Assembly: GCA_016842065.1 (NCBI GenBank)
Contig: JAEPDS010000003.1
Coordinates: 157,372 to 221,371, forward strand
Direction of reading: 5' to 3'
Source: Candidatus Thiodiazotropha sp. 'RUGA'
GTDB taxonomy: Bacteria > Pseudomonadota > Gammaproteobacteria > Chromatiales > Chromatiaceae
DNA length: 64,000 nt
Both the position numbers and the translations under genes were made by a program. The notes below the pieces were generated by a model. That model saw nothing but the letters and a program-made list of their open reading frames with translations. It had not been told where the DNA came from and ran no database searches. This document shows positions 26,690-33,992 of the stretch, in pieces. The stretch's first letter is position 1. Each line of letters begins with the position of its first letter.

Positions 26690-27439
26690 CTAGGCTGCCG
26701 ACCTCTGCCGTTCTGCCAGAAACCGCTCAAGATCGTCCGAGCCGCCAATACGTTCGCCATTAATGAATACCTGGGGCACCATCGAGATACCGGCCACCGC
26801 ACGCAGACTGCTTTCGCTGTAGTTCCTGTTCAGCACCAGCTCTTCGAACTCAATGCCCGCATCCCGCAACATGCCCTTGGCGCGGACACAGAAAGGACAA
26901 CCTTCGCGGGTGAACAGGGTGACATCCATTGGCTGCTGCTCATTCGGCGCAATGTAGGCCAGCATGTGATCCGCATCCGAAACCTCAAAAGGATCTCCAG
27001 GCACATCAGGTTCGATGAACATCTTCTCGATGACACCATCTTTCACCAGCATCGAATAGCGCCAGGAGCGCTCACCAAAGCCGAGATCCTGTTTCGACAC
27101 CAGCATCCCCATGCCTCGGGTGAAATCACCGTTACCATCGGGCAGAAAACGGATCCGATCGGCCTGCTGCTCCAGCTGCCACTCGTTCATCACGAAGGCG
27201 TCGTTGACTGAGACACAGACCACTTCGTCAACCCCATGACGCTTCAGCACTGGCGCCAGCTGGTTGTAACGGGGCACATGGGTGGATGAGCAGGTGGGGG
27301 TGAACGCACCGGGCAGTGCAAATACCACCACGGTTCTGCCCTTGAAAATTTCATCGCTGCTGAGATCCACCCACTCATGCTCACGACGGGTACGAAAGGT
27401 AACTTGGGGGACAGGCTGATTTTCACGATTCTCTAACAT
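26690..27439 (-). CDS. Peroxiredoxin-glutaredoxin fusion (PGdx type)
   Basis: 249 residues. The N-terminal Prx5-type peroxiredoxin (about 1-165) has the peroxidatic Cys in [16 protein letters not shown]. The C-terminal glutaredoxin (about 172-245) has active site GCPFC and the glutathione-binding segment [19 protein letters not shown]. This is the architecture of Haemophilus PGdx, a GSH-dependent peroxidase whose oxidised glutathione is recycled by glutathione reductase. The next gene in the operon is a glutathione reductase-like protein. Cytoplasmic. Divergent from a second glutathione reductase gene, with a dyad element in the shared upstream DNA. Confidence 0.93.
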   Translation of the reverse strand: MLENRENQPVPQVTFRTRREHEWVDLSSDEIFKGRTVVVFALPGAFTPTCSSTHVPRYNQLAPVLKRHGVDEVVCVSVNDAFVMNEWQLEQQADRIRFLPDGNGDFTRGMGMLVSKQDLGFGERSWRYSMLVKDGVIEKMFIEPDVPGDPFEVSDADHMLAYIAPNEQQPMDVTLFTREGCPFCVRAKGMLRDAGIEFEELVLNRNYSESSLRAVAGISMVPQVFINGERIGGSDDLERFLAERQRSAA

Positions 27440-27504
27440 CTTTATCTCCAGAAAAGTGTGGTTCGAATAAGCTTGAAGCGCACTCTACGGAATAACCAAG
27501 AATT

Positions 27505-27544
27505 GGTAAAATCGTATGTTATTATCTTTATAATAAGATTTACC
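27505..27544. promoter_or_regulatory. Nested inverted repeat between the Prx-Grx gene and gor
   Basis: Outer arms GGTAAAATC (27505-27513) and GATTTACC (27537-27544) enclose inner arms TTATTAT (27519-27525) and ATAATAA (27530-27536). About 40 bp, AT-rich, 66-105 bp upstream of the Prx-Grx start. The size suits a LysR-type regulator such as OxyR, but it does not match the OxyR consensus well. Confidence 0.4.
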
Positions 27545-27761
27545 TATTATTTAAATTCTCCCCTCCAGCTGCCAGCAGCCTGGCTGCACACACCGCGACT
27601 GCAGCCAACCCAGTGGACTGGACCCAGACCGGTCAGACCCACTTGCAAGCCAATCTAAATTGTAACAATCAGGCACTTTGACCATTTAAATCTGTCCTAT
27701 GCCTGCACAAGCGCTCTATCATAGTGCGAACAGATCCACGGCCCGTAACCGAGGTAGAAGA

Positions 27762-29114
27762 ATGAGTAAAAAATATGACCTGATCGCCATCGGCGCCGGT
27801 AGCGGCGGCCTCTCAGTCGCGGAGCGCGCCGCCAAATATGGTGCCAGATGTGCTGTGATCGAAGCCAAACGAATTGGTGGCACCTGCGTGAATCTCGGGT
27901 GTGTGCCGAAAAAGGTCATGTGGTACGGAGCCGGTATTGCCCATACCCTGCACGATGCCGCCGATTACGGTTTTCAGATCGACGTCAACGGTTTCTCATG
28001 GGAAACCCTGAAGCAACACCGGGATCAGTATGTGGCCGGTATCAACAGCTGGTATCACACCTATTTGAAAGATTCGGAAATCGATGAGATTACCGGTTAC
28101 GCCCGATTCATCGATCCACACACGCTGGAGGTGAACGGGGAGCAGTTGCAGTCCGAACACATCGTCATCGCCCCGGGCGCCTATCCGGTGGTGCCATCCA
28201 TACCGGGCGCAGAACACGGCATCACCTCAGATGGCTTTTTTGAGTTGGAAGCCCTGCCCCACCAGGTAGCCGTGGTCGGCAGTGGTTATATTGCGGTAGA
28301 GATCGCCGGCCTGCTGAATGCCCTGGGTAGCAATGTCACACTGCTGTTGAGAAGAGAGCATCTGCTCAGACCCTTCGACGCCATGTTGCGGGAGTGCCTG
28401 ATGGAGGAGATGGTGGACGCCGGCATCAACATCATCACCTCTTCCAGCATCGGAGAGGTTGTCAAACAGGATAACGGAGAGCTTGAACTGATCTGTGCCG
28501 ATACCGGACATCAGCTGGGCCGATTCGATCAGCTGCTGTGGGCCATCGGCAGAGCACCGGCTTCCTCTGGTATGAACCTGGATAAGGCCGGTATTGCGAT
28601 GGATGAACAGGGCTACATCCCTACCGATGAGTGGCAGAACACCAACCTGCCTGGTGTCTATGCCATCGGCGATGTCACCGGCCGGGCTCAACTGACACCG
28701 GTAGCCATTGCAGCAGGACGACGGCTTGGTGACCGGCTGTTTGGCGGCATGCATGAGCGAAAACTCGACTATGACCTGATCCCGACGGTGGTCTTCAGTC
28801 ACCCGCCAATCGCCACCGTCGGCCTGACCGAAAGTGAAGCCCGGGAGATTCATGGGGATGCGGTAAAGATCTACCAGTCCAGATTCACACCCATGTATCA
28901 CGCCTTCACCAAACATCAGAGCAAGATGGCGATGAAACTGGTTACGGTTGGCGCCCGAGAGAAAGTGGTCGGTTGTCATGTCATCGGTATCGGTGCCGAT
29001 GAGATGCTGCAGGGCTTCGCGGTGGCGATGCGTATGGGTGCAACTAAAAAGGATTTCGATGACACCATTGCGATTCACCCAAGCGCTGCTGAAGAGTTGG
29101 TAACCATGCGCTAA
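27762..29114 (+). CDS. gor: Glutathione reductase, paralogue 2 (NADPH-type)
   Basis: About 450 residues (start ATG 27762 with GAGGT upstream), the length of E. coli Gor. Catalyses reduction of glutathione disulfide in the cytoplasm with FAD and NADPH. FAD motif GAGSGG; redox pair in [18 protein letters not shown] motif [11 protein letters not shown] with the two Arg of the 2'-phosphate site retained ([11 protein letters not shown]); catalytic His in HPSAAEE. All determinants of a canonical NADPH enzyme are present, in contrast to paralogue 1. A small membrane-anchored protein gene follows at 28 bp. Confidence 0.95.
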   Translation: MSKKYDLIAIGAGSGGLSVAERAAKYGARCAVIEAKRIGGTCVNLGCVPKKVMWYGAGIAHTLHDAADYGFQIDVNGFSWETLKQHRDQYVAGINSWYHTYLKDSEIDEITGYARFIDPHTLEVNGEQLQSEHIVIAPGAYPVVPSIPGAEHGITSDGFFELEALPHQVAVVGSGYIAVEIAGLLNALGSNVTLLLRREHLLRPFDAMLRECLMEEMVDAGINIITSSSIGEVVKQDNGELELICADTGHQLGRFDQLLWAIGRAPASSGMNLDKAGIAMDEQGYIPTDEWQNTNLPGVYAIGDVTGRAQLTPVAIAAGRRLGDRLFGGMHERKLDYDLIPTVVFSHPPIATVGLTESEAREIHGDAVKIYQSRFTPMYHAFTKHQSKMAMKLVTVGAREKVVGCHVIGIGADEMLQGFAVAMRMGATKKDFDDTIAIHPSAAEELVTMR

Positions 29115-29142
29115 GGCAACCCGCCAACTCAGGGAAGACTCA

Positions 29143-29724
29143 ATGAGCAGAACATTTGCATCAGCACTCATCCTATCGATTGCGATGCATTTTCTGCTGA
29201 CCTGGTACCTGAGTGACAAGTTGTGGCGATATCTGCCTGAGTCACCCTCACAAGACCGATCATCCACGATTCGGATCACCATTGAGTCACCCGTCAGGGT
29301 CAGTACGCCACACCTAAACCACAAACGGGTTTCGATGCCGAAACAGCCGAGGACTCCGGCAGCGGAACCCAAGCGCCCTGACACAACCAATCCTGCCGGA
29401 CGCAACCAACCAAAACAACCAATAGCGGAATCGAAAGCCGATAGAATCACCTCTGCCAGAATCCTTTCATCATCCAAACAGATCAGCCGCAATCTGGTGA
29501 TTGGCGAACAACAAGCGGATACCAAGGGAGATAAAAACTCAGTATCGGCAATCCTCGATCAGGCGTTAAACCCAGAAAGGGAAGCGGCGCATATTTCCAC
29601 ACTGGCCGATGGCACAACCCGAGTAGTGACTGAGCAGGGTTATACCTACTGCATCAAACCTCTGGATGACTGGAGGGTCATTGATCCGCAGGATGACATG
29701 CGGGTATCGGCCTTCTGCAAATAG
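29143..29724 (+). CDS. Membrane-anchored protein of unknown function
   Basis: 193 residues. One N-terminal transmembrane or uncleaved signal segment (ALILSIAMHFLLTWYLSD), then a Pro/Lys/Arg-rich, probably disordered, periplasmic stretch (about 65-105) reminiscent of TonB-like linkers. A compact C-terminal domain follows (GTTRVVTEQGYTYCIKPLDDW ending ...SAFCK) with two cysteines that could form a disulfide. AGGGA lies before ATG. Probably co-transcribed with gor. No family recognised with confidence. Confidence 0.7.
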   Translation: MSRTFASALILSIAMHFLLTWYLSDKLWRYLPESPSQDRSSTIRITIESPVRVSTPHLNHKRVSMPKQPRTPAAEPKRPDTTNPAGRNQPKQPIAESKADRITSARILSSSKQISRNLVIGEQQADTKGDKNSVSAILDQALNPEREAAHISTLADGTTRVVTEQGYTYCIKPLDDWRVIDPQDDMRVSAFCK

Positions 29725-29740
29725 CTCAGCCGCAAATCGA

Positions 29741-30136
29741 TCAATCGGCAAATTCATCGAATTGAAGCACATCACCCGGATTGGTCTCCCAGGATGCTTT
29801 ACTCCCCATAAAAATGTGCTTCTCGACCTTTACCCCAGGCTCTCCATCGACACACCCCAGAGTAACCCAGCCGATCACACCCTGATAGGTTCCAGCGAGC
29901 GGTGAACCGCATCGACTGCAGAAAAAATTTCCCATCTCTTCAGAAGAGTTGTAGTGAGTCAACAGCGGCTCTCCAGTCAACCATGTCAGCTTACCCGGTT
30001 CAATCAGAGCAAATGCGGAGGATTGAGCGCCGTTGGCTTTCCTGCACATGGAACAGTGACAGGAAGCCGCATCATGCAACTCACCATCAACCTCATAGGT
30101 CACTTCGCCACAGGCACATGAACCTCTAATTGCCAT
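29741..30136 (-). CDS. GFA family zinc protein (glutathione-dependent formaldehyde-activating-like)
   Basis: 131 residues. Start ATG 30136 is preceded by the near-perfect Shine-Dalgarno AAAGGAGGTGAAG. Signature cysteines of the Mss4-like GFA fold are present: SCACGEVTYEV, CHCSMCRKANGA and FCSRCGSPLAGTY, expected to bind two zinc ions. Family members are linked to glutathione-formaldehyde adduct formation or S-(hydroxymethyl)glutathione chemistry, though many lack demonstrated activity. Convergent with the gene after gor. Confidence 0.88.
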   Translation of the reverse strand: MAIRGSCACGEVTYEVDGELHDAASCHCSMCRKANGAQSSAFALIEPGKLTWLTGEPLLTHYNSSEEMGNFFCSRCGSPLAGTYQGVIGWVTLGCVDGEPGVKVEKHIFMGSKASWETNPGDVLQFDEFAD

Positions 30137-30712
30137 CTTCACCTCCTTTTATCACCTGGCATGAACAGACTTGTACATGATGTTTCTATATTTTAGGGCC
30201 GGTTAACTTTCAATCTTCCCGTCAGCCAAACTAAGAGCCCTTCTCCCTTGACGGGAGAGGGTTTCGGGAGAGGATGTATGCGAAGCGTTTCTACTGACTA
30301 ATAGAGACAGAAACTCGCGGCGCCTGCACCTTTATCACCTTGGTTTCACATGAAAACCAAGACTCTTTTTCTCCCCCTCTCCCCCGACCCCTCTCCCGCA
30401 AGGGGAGAGGGGAGATAAAATCCCCAGCCTTTAGGTATTCTGACATAATCCCCTCCGTGTCGATCTGCTGACCTTAAAGCGCCTCTCCCTTGATGGGAGA
30501 GGGGTTGGGGAGAGGGTGTACGCAAAGCGTTTCCACTGGCTAAAAGGGACAAAAACTCACTGCACCTTCATCTTTATCACATTGGTTTCACATCAGGACC
30601 AAGACACTTATTCTCCCCCTCTCCCGCAAGAGGAGAAGAGAGTGATTATCCCTGCCTTGGGGAGAGCAGATAAATATACCTGCCTGTTTTAACTTCTGGC
30701 GATAATAGTGAT
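30137..30712. other. Repeat-filled intergenic region, about 575 bp
   Basis: Contains a repeat A fragment (TTAGGGCCGGTTAAC, 30193-30207) and two tandem copies of composite repeat B. No protein-coding gene is supported; the 30346-30552 reading frame is a translation of the repeats. Confidence 0.7.
30236..30642. repeat. Composite repeat B, copies 2 and 3 in tandem (period about 243 bp)
   Basis: Copy 2: left arm 30236-30290, right arm 30370-30415. Copy 3: left arm 30479-30530, right arm 30612-30642 (shortened). The spacer is also shared (CTTTATCAC, then TTGGTTTCACAT, then ACCAAGAC), showing duplication of a whole about 240-bp unit rather than of hairpins alone. Same element as at 24932-25136. 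Confidence 0.85.
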
Positions 30713-31396
30713 TCAGCAACAATCATCTTTGAAGGCCAGCAGATTGGGATAACTGGCTACCGCCCTGCTGTCATGAACCCCACCCACAAGCACGCAATCC
30801 ACTCCAGCAGCGCTTGCACCCCCAAGATCACGCCTGACCGAATCACCGATTACCAGGCAATCCTGTTCACTGCAACCCAGTGCTTTGACAATGCGCTTGA
30901 AGGGCTTTGGCGAGGGTTTCACCACACCATGATCCGATGAAAATGAGATCGCCTTGAACAGACTGTCAATTCCCCTGTCACTGAAGGTTCTTAGCCATCT
31001 CTCCTTCGGTGCCCAGATATCGATCACTGCGGCAAGCGTGAATCTGCCTGCCAGCGCTAGCAGGGTTTCAACATACTGTTGCGGTATATGACCATGCTCA
31101 TGAAATGAAAATGTGCGGATGATTCTGTCGACCTCCGAATCCGACAGAGATCGATCAGCCACTGCAGAAATGGCCTCTTTTACGCTTGGAAAGTTATCCC
31201 TGTAACGTTGATCAGGATAGCGCAGATCCAAATAGGCATAGACCTTTGCAATCAGACGATTGATCGAAGATTTCTCCAGCTCGCCTCCGATTCCGCGGTA
31301 GTACTCTGAATAGTCTTCGTCACTACCGAACCGGTCTTCACCAAACATGAAGGTACCGTTCATATCGAGCAGAATCGCCTTTTTCGATTCAAACAC
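30713..31396 (-). CDS. HAD superfamily hydrolase-like protein with DMNGT motif
   Basis: 227 residues, cytoplasmic. HAD motif I is LLDMNGTF (residues 10-17): the nucleophile Asp is present but the usual second Asp (general acid/base, DxD) is Asn. A helical cap (about 30-95) follows. Motif II lies around AAVIDIW, motif III is the Lys in KPSPKPF, and motif IV is VIGDSVRRDLGGA. It is a HAD-IA-like phosphatase fold; substrate unknown. The Asn may lower or change phosphatase chemistry. Confidence 0.8.
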   Translation of the reverse strand: MFESKKAILLDMNGTFMFGEDRFGSDEDYSEYYRGIGGELEKSSINRLIAKVYAYLDLRYPDQRYRDNFPSVKEAISAVADRSLSDSEVDRIIRTFSFHEHGHIPQQYVETLLALAGRFTLAAVIDIWAPKERWLRTFSDRGIDSLFKAISFSSDHGVVKPSPKPFKRIVKALGCSEQDCLVIGDSVRRDLGGASAAGVDCVLVGGVHDSRAVASYPNLLAFKDDCC

Positions 31397-31480
31397 CCTA
31401 TTCCCCCTTCTCCCTTGGGTGACGTGTCATTGATTTGCCGCTGACTACTGCCGATGCTCTACGTAAAACTGAATGACAGA

Positions 31481-32089
31481 TCACTCCTTATCGATCAGGG
31501 TAAGCTGAACATCATCCAACCAGGCCGTACCGGCGTCATTCAAAACCGCGGTAATCTGCAGATGAGCCGTCTTGGCCGGGACAACCGCAACAACTTCAAG
31601 CCGCTGCCACTCATGACTGCCTGTTACAATCTCTGAAGCGATTTCGCTGATGAATTTCTTATTGACTTTGCGAAACACCAGGCTAAGGTCAAACCCTTTC
31701 GGGCCCAGCGCTTCGCTTTTGATCATGGCACTCAGCTTGATCGATTTGCCCACCGCACCATCCAGTGGTAACCATTGATTGATCATTCCCCAGGCCTGAA
31801 CCAATTTGCGCTCAATACGGTAACTGTGTTTGCCATCGGTACTGTCGCTGGTGTCGATGGATACCTCATAGGCCGGCTCCCCCGCATGCTGGGAGAATCC
31901 CCAGCCTTTCACGAACTGATCGGACTGTTCAAAACTCGGGTTTTTCAATGCCAGCGAAATGGCTTGCGCCGGTTGTTTTTGCGGTTGCGGCGGCGGGCTC
32001 TGTTCCACCGACTGATTCTCATCACCGCAGGCGCTAAGCAGCAGCGATGCAGTGACTATCAATAAAAGGGATAAAATAGCGTTAGTCAT
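31481..32089 (-). CDS. Lipoprotein with carbohydrate-binding-module-like domain
   Basis: About 202 residues from ATG 32089; the longer frame from 32170 reads through an inverted repeat and is unlikely. Type II signal peptide with lipobox LLSAC. A Gln/Pro-rich linker (PPPQPQKQP) leads to a single beta-sandwich (LKNPSFEQSDQFVKGWGF ... AWLDDVQLTLI), the pattern of CBM4/9-like galactose-binding folds. Probably outer-membrane or periplasmic; ligand unknown. Confidence 0.7.
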   Translation of the reverse strand: MTNAILSLLLIVTASLLLSACGDENQSVEQSPPPQPQKQPAQAISLALKNPSFEQSDQFVKGWGFSQHAGEPAYEVSIDTSDSTDGKHSYRIERKLVQAWGMINQWLPLDGAVGKSIKLSAMIKSEALGPKGFDLSLVFRKVNKKFISEIASEIVTGSHEWQRLEVVAVVPAKTAHLQITAVLNDAGTAWLDDVQLTLIDKE

Positions 32090-32109
32090 GATTATTTTTC
32101 CATAAAGAC

Positions 32110-32213
32110 TAACCGCAAATGAACGCCAATCACCGCAGAATGTTGCAAATAATTTCTGGATTTTGGCCACTATTTGCGAGGATTCACGGTGATTGGCGTT
32201 TATTCGCGGTTAA
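32110..32213. repeat. Long inverted repeat C
   Basis: Arms 32110-32135 and 32187-32213, about 24 of 26 bases complementary (TAACCGC, then AACGCCAATCACCG), separated by about 50 bp. Sits upstream of the lipoprotein gene and downstream of the DUF1343 gene. Resembles widespread intergenic repeats built from GCGAAT/CGCCAAT words. Confidence 0.8.
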
Positions 32214-32244
32214 TTATCTAAACTCATTGCCGTAACCACATAAT

Positions 32245-33450
32245 TCAATAGAGCTTGAATCTCTCAGTTACCTGACTCCAGTCTGTCTCATCCACCGTTG
32301 CCAAAGCATCAAGCTCTTCAACCGATGCATCAGGGTTATCGACCCACTCCCGTAGCAAACCGGAACCATTGATCAGATCGATGGCAAGCCGATCGAACTC
32401 GTACTCGTAAGGGAAATCCCGCCACAGGGGATAATCAGCATGCAACTGGCGCAACGCCTTGAAGGCCAATGCCTGCAGGCGCCAGGGTTTGAAACTGGTG
32501 TGCCGGTAGTGGGCTTCGTCATCCACATGGATCTGAATCCCGTGACACAGCTGACCAGCATGCTTATGAAAAGTTGGCTCGAACCAGCAGGGACGTAACC
32601 GACACCCCTCAAGCCAACCGGGACTCAACTCATGCATGGTTTTTATCAACGCTGAAGCATCGATATCCGGTGCACCGAAAAGCTCCAGGGGTCTTGTGGT
32701 GCCACGCCCTTCCGACAATGTTGTGCCTTCCAGCATGACCGTTCCCGCATAACATCTGGCCATCGACAGGTTGGGCGCATTCGGGCTGGGATTGATCCAG
32801 GTCCGCTGCGCCAACGGCCAACCGAAACCCGGCGCTGATTCCGGTTGCCAGCCGTCCATACGGATCACTTCACACTCAACATCGAGTTTCAAATGGTCGA
32901 TAAACCACACAGCCATCTCACCCAGTGTGAGACCATGCCGCATCGGCATCGGAGCGGCTCCGACAAAGCTCTCCCAACCCTCCCGCAACATCAATCCCTC
33001 AACCGGTCTGCCTGCAGGATTGGGGCGATCGAGCAGCCAGACCGCTTTGCCATGAGCGGATGCCGCTTCCAGCATGTAGCGCAGGGTAGTGACGAAGGTA
33101 TAGATGCGACAGCCGAGATCCTGCAGGTCCACCAGCAGCAGATCGAAGCTATCCATCATCTCAGCGGTAGGACGACGCACTTCCCCATACAGGCTGAACA
33201 ACGGAATACCGAGACGGCTGTCGTACTCATCGCCACTCTCTACCATGTTGTCCTGCTTGTCGCCACGCAGGCCATGTTGAGGACCGAACGCGGCCGTCAA
33301 TTCAATATCCGGCAGGGCTGCAAGAGCATCCAGGCTATGGGTCAGATCCGCAGTGGTTGAGGCAGGATGGGCAAGCAAAGCGATACGCTTTCCGGCCAGG
33401 GGACGCCGCAGTGCAGTTTCCTCGATCAGACGGTCAATTCCGAACTTCAT
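32245..33450 (-). CDS. DUF1343 protein (NamZ-like exo-beta-N-acetylmuramidase family)
   Basis: 401 residues. Family landmarks: GKRIALLAHPAS, AAFGPQHGLRGDKQDNM, SLYGEVRRPTAEM, LLVDLQDLGCRIYTFVTTL, WLLDRPNPAGRPVEG, EGTTLSEGRGTTRPLELFGAP. The founding member NamZ releases N-acetylmuramic acid from peptidoglycan fragments. No signal peptide is visible at the chosen start, implying cytoplasmic action, perhaps on recycled muropeptides; this is inference. Located just upstream of lspA on the opposite end of the ribF-ileS-lspA block, on the same strand. Confidence 0.85.
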   Translation of the reverse strand: MKFGIDRLIEETALRRPLAGKRIALLAHPASTTADLTHSLDALAALPDIELTAAFGPQHGLRGDKQDNMVESGDEYDSRLGIPLFSLYGEVRRPTAEMMDSFDLLLVDLQDLGCRIYTFVTTLRYMLEAASAHGKAVWLLDRPNPAGRPVEGLMLREGWESFVGAAPMPMRHGLTLGEMAVWFIDHLKLDVECEVIRMDGWQPESAPGFGWPLAQRTWINPSPNAPNLSMARCYAGTVMLEGTTLSEGRGTTRPLELFGAPDIDASALIKTMHELSPGWLEGCRLRPCWFEPTFHKHAGQLCHGIQIHVDDEAHYRHTSFKPWRLQALAFKALRQLHADYPLWRDFPYEYEFDRLAIDLINGSGLLREWVDNPDASVEELDALATVDETDWSQVTERFKLY

Positions 33451-33492
33451 TCCGGGACGATCCTCACTCAGCGAAATTAGAGGCTTGGCCTG

Positions 33493-33969
33493 TTAACGAC
33501 TTTCGTCGCGTCGCTTCGCCAGCACCAGGGCATCGTACAGCATGATCCCCACACCCAGGGTAATGGCGGAATCGGCGACATTGAATGCAGGCCAGTAGTG
33601 CTGTTGATAGTGGAAGTGCAGAAAGTCGATCACATGGCCAAACAGAATCCGGTCGATCACATTGCCGATGGCACCACCGATGATCAACGAGAGGGAGACC
33701 GCCACCCACTTCTCCTGCTGCTTTAAACGCCACAGCCAAACCGTCAGTACGGTGGTCACCACAATGGCGAGTACGGTGAAAAACCAGCGCTGCCAGCCCC
33801 CCTGATCGCTGAGAAAGCTGAATGCCGCACCCTTGTTGTAGAGCAGGGTCAGATCAAAAATCGGCAACACATAGACCGGCTCGTAAAGCGTCAGCATGCG
33901 GTCGGCCATCTGCTTGGTCAACTGATCCAGCAAGATCACAACAAAGGAGAGCCACAACCAGTTGATCAT
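33493..33969 (-). CDS. lspA: Lipoprotein signal peptidase (signal peptidase II)
   Basis: Inner-membrane aspartic protease cleaving prolipoprotein signal peptides. 158 residues, four transmembrane segments. Conserved motifs: LDQLTK, NKGAAFSFL, GAIGNVIDRI and FNVADSAITLG, containing the two catalytic Asp. Follows ileS by 23 bp in the conserved ribF-ileS-lspA order. Its stop codon overlaps a short GGCCTGTTAAC word resembling repeat A. Confidence 0.96.
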   Translation of the reverse strand: MINWLWLSFVVILLDQLTKQMADRMLTLYEPVYVLPIFDLTLLYNKGAAFSFLSDQGGWQRWFFTVLAIVVTTVLTVWLWRLKQQEKWVAVSLSLIIGGAIGNVIDRILFGHVIDFLHFHYQQHYWPAFNVADSAITLGVGIMLYDALVLAKRRDESR

Positions 33970-33992
33970 TTCGATATCCCTTTGAAACTGTC

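Noticed and set aside
28227..29525. 432-codon minus-strand frame opposite gor
   Set aside because: Antisense shadow of gor and the following gene; the plus strand shows all family motifs.
30346..30552. 68-codon frame in the repeat region as a gene
   Set aside because: It is merely a translation of composite repeat B.
30236..30642. Repeated G/C-rich units as a CRISPR array
   Set aside because: Units are about 240 bp, spacers are similar rather than unique, and the arms are hairpins; no cas genes.
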